Source: an uncultured Flavobacteriaceae bacterium
GTDB taxonomy: Bacteria > Bacteroidota > Bacteroidia > Flavobacteriales > Flavobacteriaceae
NCBI GenBank assembly: GCA_947493175.1
Contig: CANLQD010000001.1
Location: 558,001-622,000, forward strand
Direction: 5' to 3'
Length of the DNA: 64,000 nucleotides
A model generated the notes under the pieces. The model searched no databases, was not told the origin of the DNA, and saw nothing but the letters and a program-made list of their open reading frames with translations. The position numbers and the translations under genes were made by a program. How positions within the stretch are numbered: the stretch's first letter is position 1; each line of letters starts with the position of its first letter. Shown one piece after another: positions 48,723-55,527 of the stretch.

Positions 48723-48809
48723 ATGGACAAATACGTAATCACCCTCGGGTTATATCTTATGCTCATGCTTTTTTTCAAAATTTACTACTACGTAAGTTTG
48801 AAAGAATAG
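48723..48809 (+). CDS. Possible 28-residue membrane peptide
   Basis: ATG at 48723 opens a 28-codon frame, MDKYVITLGLYLML..., ending LKE with TAG at 48807-48809. Residues ~4-19 are strongly hydrophobic (a single membrane helix), followed by an aromatic/basic tail (FKIYYYVSLKE). It is preceded by an A-rich leader and by TATATTTA (48694-48701), one base off the -7 consensus. Small hydrophobic proteins of this kind are plausible, but I do not recognise a family, and length alone is weak evidence. An overlapping 83-codon frame on the same strand has lower-quality sequence. Confidence 0.4.
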   Translation: MDKYVITLGLYLMLMLFFKIYYYVSLKE

Positions 48810-48880
48810 CATTACTTTTTGCGATACCTACTTATTCTTCTTAAAGGGCCCCCACCTCATTAAGCGTTTAATTAAAAATC

Positions 48881-49450
48881 ATGCTCAAAAAAGATTTGAG
48901 AGTGAACTTCGGTATGGAACGGGATTCCTTGACCAGGGAAGCGCTTTTAAACTCTAGTTTGGGTTTGGCCAATGCGCTCTTGCGAGCACCTATTTGGAAT
49001 GGCACCTATTACCATCTTTTTTTGCCCATATTTGAAAAAAAAGAAATAGATACCTCTTTTGTCCTATCCATTTTACAGGGAAAGGATAAAGAAGTCGTAG
49101 TCCCGAAAGTTTCAGGCCCTTCTTCACTTACCCATTATTTGCTTACCGACAACACTACATTGGCCAAGAATGCTTGGGGTATTCCAGAACCTGTGGATGG
49201 TTTAACTATCTCCCCTAAAAAAATCGATTTTGTTTTTGTTCCCCTCCTTGCTTTTGACAGAAAAGGAAATCGAGTGGGTTACGGTAAAGGTTTTTATGAT
49301 CGTTTTTTGGCCGAATGCCGGCCCGGAGTTATTAAAATCGGTCTATCACTGTTCGAAGCCGTTGAAAAAGTTACCGACGTAGCTGACACTGATATTGGTC
49401 TCGATTATTGTGCAACACCTACAAACCTTTATTCTTTCGGCAATTCTTGA
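48881..49450 (+). CDS. 5-formyltetrahydrofolate cyclo-ligase
   Basis: A 189-residue ATP-dependent enzyme converting 5-formyl-THF to 5,10-methenyl-THF, salvaging a storage folate. Family blocks: VVVPKV, AWGIPEP, KKIDFVFVPLLAFDRKGNRVGYGKGFYDRFLAECRP (ATP/Mg site) and a C-terminal IGLDYCATPTN. Size is normal. It runs convergently into lspA with a 22-bp overlap of the coding ends. The -7 box was not clearly found. Confidence 0.95.
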   Translation: MLKKDLRVNFGMERDSLTREALLNSSLGLANALLRAPIWNGTYYHLFLPIFEKKEIDTSFVLSILQGKDKEVVVPKVSGPSSLTHYLLTDNTTLAKNAWGIPEPVDGLTISPKKIDFVFVPLLAFDRKGNRVGYGKGFYDRFLAECRPGVIKIGLSLFEAVEKVTDVADTDIGLDYCATPTNLYSFGNS

Positions 49451-50103
49451 CTCTCATGCGCAGCCGGCTCGGTTGTTTCTTCTCCCTTATTACCAAAAGC
49501 TTTTTTATTAAAGACGATCAAAATTCCCACTCCAGTGCTGATAGCGGTATCGGCAATGTTAAATACAGGCTCAAAAAAACTAAATGTGCGTCCTCCGAAA
49601 TAAGGTACCCATTGTGGCCAAACAGCATTTTCAATGATGGGAAAATGCAACATATCTACCACCTTTCCATGAAATATTGGACCGTATGGATTGTCGGCAA
49701 ACAAAGTGGCTACCTGTGTTCTGGTGCTTTCGTCAAAAATTAAACCGTAAAACACTGAATCGATAATGTTCCCTAGAGCTCCGGCAAATATCAGCGATAC
49801 GGATATAATATAGGTCATCGAAGACTTTTTTCGGATGATATCATATAACCAATAACCGATTCCAAAAATAGCGAACAACCGAAAAACGGTCAAAATCAAT
49901 TTTGCAGTACCTTCCGAAATAGGTAAGAAGTCGTCCAGTTTTGCACCCCAAGCAGCACCAGGGTTCTCAATGAAATTGATTTCAAACCATGAAAAAACTT
50001 CCACGACTTGCCCATAGGTAAAATTTGTCTTGATGTAAATCTTACTCCATTGATCGATTATCAGAATAATAATGATGAGCAACAGGGATTTTTTAATAGT
50101 CAT
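49429..50103 (-). CDS. lspA: Lipoprotein signal peptidase (signal peptidase II)
   Basis: An inner membrane aspartyl protease that removes signal peptides from diacylated prolipoproteins. ATG 50103 (MTIKKSLLLIIIILIIDQWSK) gives 224 residues; a frame extension of seven codons is unlikely. Helices contain DQWSKIYIK, NPGAAWG, the catalytic Asp in GNIIDSVFYG and the second in FNIADTAIS. A longer soluble loop before the last helix and a C-terminal acidic tail (GEETTEPAAHESQE) are usual in Bacteroidota. It is in the ileS - dksA-like - lspA gene cluster and overlaps the convergent cyclo-ligase gene. Confidence 0.95.
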   Translation of the reverse strand: MTIKKSLLLIIIILIIDQWSKIYIKTNFTYGQVVEVFSWFEINFIENPGAAWGAKLDDFLPISEGTAKLILTVFRLFAIFGIGYWLYDIIRKKSSMTYIISVSLIFAGALGNIIDSVFYGLIFDESTRTQVATLFADNPYGPIFHGKVVDMLHFPIIENAVWPQWVPYFGGRTFSFFEPVFNIADTAISTGVGILIVFNKKAFGNKGEETTEPAAHESQELPKE

Positions 50104-50135
50104 ATTCCGATTTATGAAGGGCAAAAGTAGCGATA

Positions 50136-50756
50136 TTATTCGGTTTTCGTTAAGTAGATATCCCCGGTTACGGTATTCAATTCATAGTGAGTGCTCCCCA
50201 TAGGAATCCGATTCTCCCCGACCTTGCCATACTTACTGGTTGCACTGATTTCAGCGCTGTCTCCTAAAACAAATATATCACCACTTTGGGTAACTACCGA
50301 GACCGATTCGGACACATGATCGAGCAAACAACGCCCATCATTTAGGCCAACCTCAAGATTTTGGTAATCTCCAGAAGCCGTTACATTACAACTGGTCCCT
50401 CGCAATGCTACTCTTTTATAACGTGGTATTTTTATGTATAAGGCAATCGATACCACCTTGTGTGCGCTCAACTTATCATTGGGGTTCAAAAAACTGGGCC
50501 TAAACGCCGCCCCTACCAATAGTGTTCTTCCCTCCTCCTTTATTTGTAGCAACAAGTCCTTATTGTATTCACCATCTATTTTAGCCTCTACCACCATTTC
50601 ATTCTCATCAACGGTCTCCATTACCACTTCAAAACAATTGTTAGCATTAATACTGATCAATGAAATATCGGGATGTAGAATAGATTTATGTACAACTTTT
50701 TGGGTATACCCGAACGTGACCATGAGTAAGAACAAGAAGTAAAATGGAGATGGCAT
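50136..50756 (-). CDS. Exported adhesin-like beta-helix protein (DUF4097/DUF2807 style)
   Basis: A 206-residue exported protein (signal MPSPFYFLFLLMVTFGYTQ). Short repeating strands such as RVALRGTSCNVTASGDYQNLEVGLNDGRC, SESVSVVTQSGDIFVLG and STHYELNTVTGDIYL give the ladder of the putative head-group/auto-transporter adhesin families DUF2807/DUF4097. Function unknown; such proteins are often surface or periplasmic. It sits between the DksA-like gene and lspA, and a hairpin at 50782-50813 may set its expression apart. Confidence 0.75.
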   Translation of the reverse strand: MPSPFYFLFLLMVTFGYTQKVVHKSILHPDISLISINANNCFEVVMETVDENEMVVEAKIDGEYNKDLLLQIKEEGRTLLVGAAFRPSFLNPNDKLSAHKVVSIALYIKIPRYKRVALRGTSCNVTASGDYQNLEVGLNDGRCLLDHVSESVSVVTQSGDIFVLGDSAEISATSKYGKVGENRIPMGSTHYELNTVTGDIYLTKTE

Positions 50757-50781
50757 ACCCCTGAAAACTGTTGTATCTGAG

Positions 50782-50813
50782 AAGACCTACAAGCCTTTAA
50801 ACCTGTAGGTCTT
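50782..50813. terminator. Hairpin inside the ileS - lspA cluster
   Basis: AAGACCTACA (50782-50791) pairs with TGTAGGTCTT (50804-50813), 10 perfect pairs, 12-base loop. The minus-strand side lacks a U run, while the plus-strand side has TTTG after it. It may attenuate read-through from the DksA-like gene into the adhesin-like gene. Confidence 0.4.
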
Positions 50814-50878
50814 TGTATTAAACTCAATGTTAAGTCAAATAAACAACTGCTGTTTTTATTATTGACCTACCCAATTGA

Positions 50879-51262
50879 TTATTTCTGCATATTCTTTGCC
50901 TCTATACTCAATGTAGCATGCGGTACCAACTTTAAGCGCTCTTTATTGATCAATTTGCCGGTAACACGACAAATACCATAGGTTTTGTTTTCAATTCGCA
51001 AGAGGGCGTTTTTTAGATCCCTAATAAACTTTTCCTGTCGAATTGCCAGTTGTGTATTTGCCTCCTTGCTCATGGTCTCGGACCCCTCTTCAAAGGCCTT
51101 AAAAGTAGGAGAGGTATCATCGGTACCATTATTGCCATCGTTCATATAAGAACTTCTTAATAGCTCTAAGTGGCTTTTTGCTTTTTCTATTTTGTCTTCG
51201 ATCAGCGATTTAAACTCGGCCAAATCTTTGTCGGAATATCTAACTTTCAAATCCTGTGCCAT
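50879..51262 (-). CDS. DksA/TraR-like regulator with degenerate zinc finger
   Basis: A 127-residue protein, two long helices and a C-terminal DksA-type globule. It starts MAQDLKVRYSD at 51262, an ATG; the frame continues three codons to a TTG. DksA acts on RNA polymerase through the secondary channel. In this one the zinc-finger positions read YGICRVTGKLINKERL and PHATLSIEAKN: only the first Cys of the four is kept, so it probably does not bind zinc in the normal way. This is the common flavobacterial version, always beside ileS and lspA. Whether it still binds RNA polymerase is unknown. Confidence 0.88.
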   Translation of the reverse strand: MAQDLKVRYSDKDLAEFKSLIEDKIEKAKSHLELLRSSYMNDGNNGTDDTSPTFKAFEEGSETMSKEANTQLAIRQEKFIRDLKNALLRIENKTYGICRVTGKLINKERLKLVPHATLSIEAKNMQK

Positions 51263-51267
51263 GGTGT

Positions 51268-54200
51268 TCAATGTTTTTCTATAAATAATTTGGTGTTCAC
51301 CTCGTCAAAAGCGATCGTGGTGCCCACATCTAGTTTCTCTTTAAAATCGAGTTCAGCTGTCAACGTCTCTGTTTTTATGTACTGTAGATTGCTCTGTACC
51401 GCACGCTCTACCAGACCATCTTTCTGAATTTTAATATCTATTTTGTCGGTAACCTCAAAACCGGAATCTTTTCGCATATTTTGAATTCGGTTTACCAATT
51501 CCCTTGCGATACCTTCTTTTCGGAGTTCTTCATCAATCGTTACGTCCAATGCTACCGTTAGGGTCCCCGAACTGGCTACCAACCATCCTTCGATATCTTG
51601 AGATGCAATCTCTACATCCAACAACTGTAATTTAATAGTTTTATTTTCAATTTCAATACTTATTTCGCCCTTTTGCTCGATTTCCTTGATATCTTCTTGG
51701 CCAAACCGTGCTATGGCTTGCGCAATTTTTTTCATATCCTTGCCGAACTTAGGACCCAATGTCTTGAAATTCGGCTTGATCTGTTTGACCAAAATATCGG
51801 AGGCATCGTCTAACAATTCAATTTCCTTTACATTTACCTCTGACTTGATCAAGGCTGCAACAGCTTCAATTTCATTTCTTTGTTGCATATCTAAAACCGG
51901 AATCATAATCTTCTTCAATGGCTGCCGTACTTTTATTTTTTCTTTTTGTCGGATAGACAGTACCAAAGAGGAGATTATTTGGGCCTTCTCCATCTTTCCT
52001 TCCAAACCAACATCGATCGCAGTGGCATCATAGGCAGGAAATTCCGCCAAATGTACACTTTCAAAGTTTTCCTTTTTCGTGGCAGCTGTTAAATCTTTGT
52101 AAAGACGATCCATAAAAAAAGGTGCCACTGGAGCCGATAATTTTGCTACGGTTTCCAAACAGGTATATAGTGTTTGATAAGCCGAAATCTTATCTTGTTG
52201 GTAATCGCCCTTCCAAAAACGTCTTCTACAGAGGCGAACGTACCAGTTACTTAAATTCTCCTGTACATAGTAGGAAATGGCCCGTGTAGCCTTTGTAGGC
52301 TCGTAGTCTCCATATGCCTTATCAACGGTTTTTATCAGCGAATTTAATTCCGACAGGATCCACCGGTCTATTTCTGGTCTATCTTTCAAAGGAACTGGCT
52401 CCTCGGCATATGTAAATTCATCGATATTGGCATAGAGGGCAAAAAAAGAATACGTGTTGTACAAAGTGCCAAAAAACTTTCGTTTAACCTCTATAATGCC
52501 ATCGATATCGAACTTTAGATTATCCCAAGGATTTGCATTGCTGATCATATACCATCTAGTGGCATCGGCTCCATGTGCTTTCATAGTCTCAAATGGGTCA
52601 ACGGCATTTCCCAGTCGTTTCGACATTTTCTTGCCCTCCTTATCCAACACTAGTCCGTTAGAGACCACATTTTTATAGGCTACGGAATCGAACACCATGG
52701 TTGCGATGGCATGAAGGGTATAAAACCAGCCTCGTGTTTGATCGACTCCTTCGGCAATAAAATCAGCGGGGAAGGCTTCTTCTTTATCGATCAAATCTTT
52801 ATGCTCGAACGGATAGTGCCACTGCGCATAGGGCATAGAACCACTATCAAACCAAACATCGATCAAATCGCTTTCCCTTTTCATAGGTTTGCCAGAGTCG
52901 GAAACCAAGGTAATCCGATCTACAACATTTTTGTGAAGGTCTATTTTATCATAGTTCTCATCGGACAAATCCCCGACGATAAAATCCGAAAAAATATCGT
53001 TCTCCAAAACACCTGCGGTCACCGCCTTTTTCATCTCGGCTTTCAATTCGGCCACCGACCCGATGATCACTTCTTCCCGGCCATCTTCCGTTCGCCAAAT
53101 CGGTAGGGGTATGCCCCAGTAACGAGAACGGGACAAATTCCAATCGTTTGCGTTCGCAAGCCAATTCCCAAATCGGCCTTCCCCTGTAGATTTTGGTTTC
53201 CAATTAATGGTTTCGTTCAGCTGAAACATCCGATCTTTCACTTCCGTAATCTTAATAAACCAAGAATCTAACGGATAATAAAGAATGGGCTTGTCGGTTC
53301 GCCAACAGTTGGGATAACTGTGTACGTATTTTTCAACTTTAAAAGCGCCATTCTCCTCTTTCAATTTAATGGCCAACTCTACATCGACCGAACGTTCTGG
53401 TGCATCACCTTCGATGTAGTACTCATTCTTAACATATTTGCCGCCTAAAGCTCCCAGTTCAGGTCGAAACTTGCCCTGTAAATCGACGAGGGGAACCGGG
53501 TTACCGTTCTCGTCGAGTACCAATAATGGGGGTACCTCGGGAACTGCCTGCTTTGCAACAAACGAATCGTCTGCACCAAAGGTAGGTGCAGTATGTACAA
53601 TTCCCGTTCCGTCTTCGGTCGTTACAAAATCTCCCGCGATGATCCTAAAGGCATTTTCTGGATTTTTGTATGGAAGTGCGTAGTCCAATAACTGCTCGTA
53701 CCGGATTCCGATCAAATCATTTCCCTTAAACTCTTTTACCACATAAAAGGGTATTTTCTTATCACCCTCCTTGTAAACCAGCAATTCTGGTTTGGTTGCT
53801 ACCTCTTGAAACTTTCCAGAGAATTGTTTTGAAACCAAACTTTTGGCCAAAACTACATTCATGGGGCGAAACGTATATTGATTATAGGTCTCGACCAACA
53901 CATAGTCTATGTTTGAACCTACGGTCAATGCCGTGTTCGAAGGCAACGTCCACGGAGTAGTCGTCCAGGCCAAAAAGTAGACGGTTCCCTCATGTTGGAG
54001 AAATTCGGGAAGTGTACTTTCTATAGCTTTGAACTGTGCCACCACGGTGGTATCTGTCACATCTTGGTAGGTGCCCGGCTGGTTTAGTTCATGCGAACTT
54101 AGGCCGGTACCGGCTTTTGGGGAATATGGCTGTATGGTATACCCTTTATAAATAAGGCCCTTATTATAAATCTGTTTCAACAACCACCATACCGACTCCA

Positions 54201-54666
54201 TGTATTTTGGTTTGTAGGTAACATATGGGTCTTCCATATCTACCCAGTAACCTACTTGTTCGGTCATATTATTCCATACATCGGTATACCGCATTACCGC
54301 TTTTTTACAAGCATCGTTGTATTCTTCGACCGATATCTTTTTACCAATGTCTTCTTTGGTAATGCCCAACTCTTTTTCAACACCCAATTCAATGGGCAAT
54401 CCATGGGTATCCCAACCAGCTTTTCGTTTCACTTGGAAGCCTTTCATCGTCTTATATCTGGGAAAGATATCTTTTATGGTTCGGGCCATTACGTGGTGAA
54501 TCCCAGGCATTCCGTTTGCAGAAGGCGGACCTTCGTAAAAAACGTAACTGGGTTTGCCTTCCCTTGAGGAAACGCTTTTTTCGAAAATTTCCATTTCTTT
54601 CCAGTATTCGAGAATTTCTTCTGCAACCTTGGGAAGATTTAATCCTTTGTATTCTGCAAACTTCAT
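51268..54666 (-). CDS. ileS: Isoleucyl-tRNA synthetase
   Basis: A 1,132-residue class I synthetase, charging tRNA-Ile. The HIGH-type motif is PGIHHVMART (near residue 55) and the KMSKS-type motif is KKMSKRLG. Between them lies the CP1 editing domain (AWTTTPWTLPSNTAL, GTGIVHTAPTFGADD). The C-terminal region has the long helical anticodon-binding part. The length and the DQTRGWFYTLHAIATMVF block are typical of the eukaryote-like IleRS found in Bacteroidota. The stop lies 5 bp before the DksA-like ATG. Confidence 0.98.
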   Translation of the reverse strand: MKFAEYKGLNLPKVAEEILEYWKEMEIFEKSVSSREGKPSYVFYEGPPSANGMPGIHHVMARTIKDIFPRYKTMKGFQVKRKAGWDTHGLPIELGVEKELGITKEDIGKKISVEEYNDACKKAVMRYTDVWNNMTEQVGYWVDMEDPYVTYKPKYMESVWWLLKQIYNKGLIYKGYTIQPYSPKAGTGLSSHELNQPGTYQDVTDTTVVAQFKAIESTLPEFLQHEGTVYFLAWTTTPWTLPSNTALTVGSNIDYVLVETYNQYTFRPMNVVLAKSLVSKQFSGKFQEVATKPELLVYKEGDKKIPFYVVKEFKGNDLIGIRYEQLLDYALPYKNPENAFRIIAGDFVTTEDGTGIVHTAPTFGADDSFVAKQAVPEVPPLLVLDENGNPVPLVDLQGKFRPELGALGGKYVKNEYYIEGDAPERSVDVELAIKLKEENGAFKVEKYVHSYPNCWRTDKPILYYPLDSWFIKITEVKDRMFQLNETINWKPKSTGEGRFGNWLANANDWNLSRSRYWGIPLPIWRTEDGREEVIIGSVAELKAEMKKAVTAGVLENDIFSDFIVGDLSDENYDKIDLHKNVVDRITLVSDSGKPMKRESDLIDVWFDSGSMPYAQWHYPFEHKDLIDKEEAFPADFIAEGVDQTRGWFYTLHAIATMVFDSVAYKNVVSNGLVLDKEGKKMSKRLGNAVDPFETMKAHGADATRWYMISNANPWDNLKFDIDGIIEVKRKFFGTLYNTYSFFALYANIDEFTYAEEPVPLKDRPEIDRWILSELNSLIKTVDKAYGDYEPTKATRAISYYVQENLSNWYVRLCRRRFWKGDYQQDKISAYQTLYTCLETVAKLSAPVAPFFMDRLYKDLTAATKKENFESVHLAEFPAYDATAIDVGLEGKMEKAQIISSLVLSIRQKEKIKVRQPLKKIMIPVLDMQQRNEIEAVAALIKSEVNVKEIELLDDASDILVKQIKPNFKTLGPKFGKDMKKIAQAIARFGQEDIKEIEQKGEISIEIENKTIKLQLLDVEIASQDIEGWLVASSGTLTVALDVTIDEELRKEGIARELVNRIQNMRKDSGFEVTDKIDIKIQKDGLVERAVQSNLQYIKTETLTAELDFKEKLDVGTTIAFDEVNTKLFIEKH

Positions 54667-54699
54667 ACGAACTGCTTCTAGTACTGCAATTTAAGGGTG

Positions 54700-54707
54700 C
54701 AAAATTA
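54700..54707 (-). promoter_or_regulatory. -7 promoter box of ileS
   Basis: CAAAATTA on the plus strand reads TAATTTTG on the minus strand, a TAnnTTTG match 34 bases upstream of the ileS ATG. Confidence 0.45.
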
Positions 54708-54817
54708 GGGATTTTTGATTGAATTTGACCGATGATAGCTATCCGAAATAAAACCATCGAAACCGATACGCCGTAGAAATGTTAAAAAAATACATCCAAA
54801 AATGCAATCGTCTCGTA

Positions 54818-54825
54818 TATCTTTG
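54818..54825 (+). promoter_or_regulatory. -7 promoter box of the LEA-like lipoprotein
   Basis: TATCTTTG is a full TAnnTTTG match 34 bases before the ATG at 54859; the leader ACTAGTAAACACTAAAAAC is A-rich, as in strongly expressed Bacteroidota genes. A -33 TTTG is not evident. Confidence 0.6.
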
Positions 54826-54858
54826 CATAAAACTAGTAAACACTAAAAACTAAGTATC

Positions 54859-55245
54859 ATGAAAAAAGTAATCTTAAGTTCCATTTTAATGCTAGCCCTA
54901 GCTTTCTCTTTTACTTCTTGTAGAGATGCCTCCGATAAGGCTAAAGAAGCTACCGAAGCTGCAGCAGAAGCTGCCGAGGAAGCCGGTGAAGCTGCCGAAG
55001 GCGCAATGGAAAAAGCTGGAGAAGCAATAGATAATGCCGCCGAAGCTACAGAAGAAGCTGCAGAAGGTGCGATGGATAAGGCAGGAGAAGTCATGGAGGA
55101 TGCCAAAGATGCGGCCGGCGAAGCAGTAGACGGTGTAAAAGATGCTGCGGGTGAAGCAGTAGACAAGGCCAAAGAAACTGGTGAAGATGTGAAGAAAGCG
55201 GCCGGCGATGCTGCCGACAAGGCCAAAGAAGCGGTTAAGAATTAA
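54859..55245 (+). CDS. LEA-like 11-mer repeat lipoprotein
   Basis: A 128-residue lipoprotein (signal MKKVILSSILMLALAFSFTSC, Cys21). Residues 22-128 fall into 11-residue units with no gap: for example EAAEGAMEKAG, EAIDNAAEATE, EAAEGAMDKAG, EVMEDAKDAAG, EAVDGVKDAAG, EAVDKAKETGE. Nine full units plus eight residues make exactly 107. This Ala/Glu/Lys/Gly pattern is that of group 3 LEA and apolipoprotein-like amphipathic helices, which protect membranes or proteins during drying or osmotic stress in other organisms. A strong -7 box and terminator make it a single, probably well expressed gene. YtxH-type annotation would also fit. Confidence 0.85.
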   Translation: MKKVILSSILMLALAFSFTSCRDASDKAKEATEAAAEAAEEAGEAAEGAMEKAGEAIDNAAEATEEAAEGAMDKAGEVMEDAKDAAGEAVDGVKDAAGEAVDKAKETGEDVKKAAGDAADKAKEAVKN

Positions 55246-55260
55246 TAGTACCAAATCTTT

Positions 55261-55294
55261 AAAAAGCCCGACAGTTGAATCTGTCGGGCTTTTT
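55261..55294 (+). terminator. Terminator of the LEA-like lipoprotein gene
   Basis: AAAAAGCCCGACAG (55261-55274), a 6-base loop, CTGTCGGGCTTTTT (55281-55294) with further T: 14 perfect pairs, 15 bases after the stop codon. The following 55295-55527 shows nothing recognisable. Confidence 0.93.
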
Positions 55295-55527
55295 TTATGG
55301 GCATACATTCCGTTTCATCCCAACAGAATTTTAAAATGTGCCTTTAACGAACTCATCTTGACTTATAGCCCATACGATGAGCAAGAAAATCTAAGCATCT
55401 TCGTGCGTATGCGGCCGAAGCTTCCATGTAGGGGCTGATTACGGTTCTATTTTATTATGAAATGAGATAGGATACAAACGAATTACATGGCTTACTTTGC
55501 CGTTTATTCAGTATAAGATGACCATAG

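Noticed and set aside
48593..48844. 83-codon plus-strand frame before the cyclo-ligase gene
   Set aside because: Low-complexity composition, no family similarity, and it overlaps the better supported 28-codon frame.
54843..55226. Long antisense frame opposite the LEA-like gene with Ser/Ala repeats
   Set aside because: It is the mirror of the 11-mer codon repeats on the other strand and has no start signals of its own.
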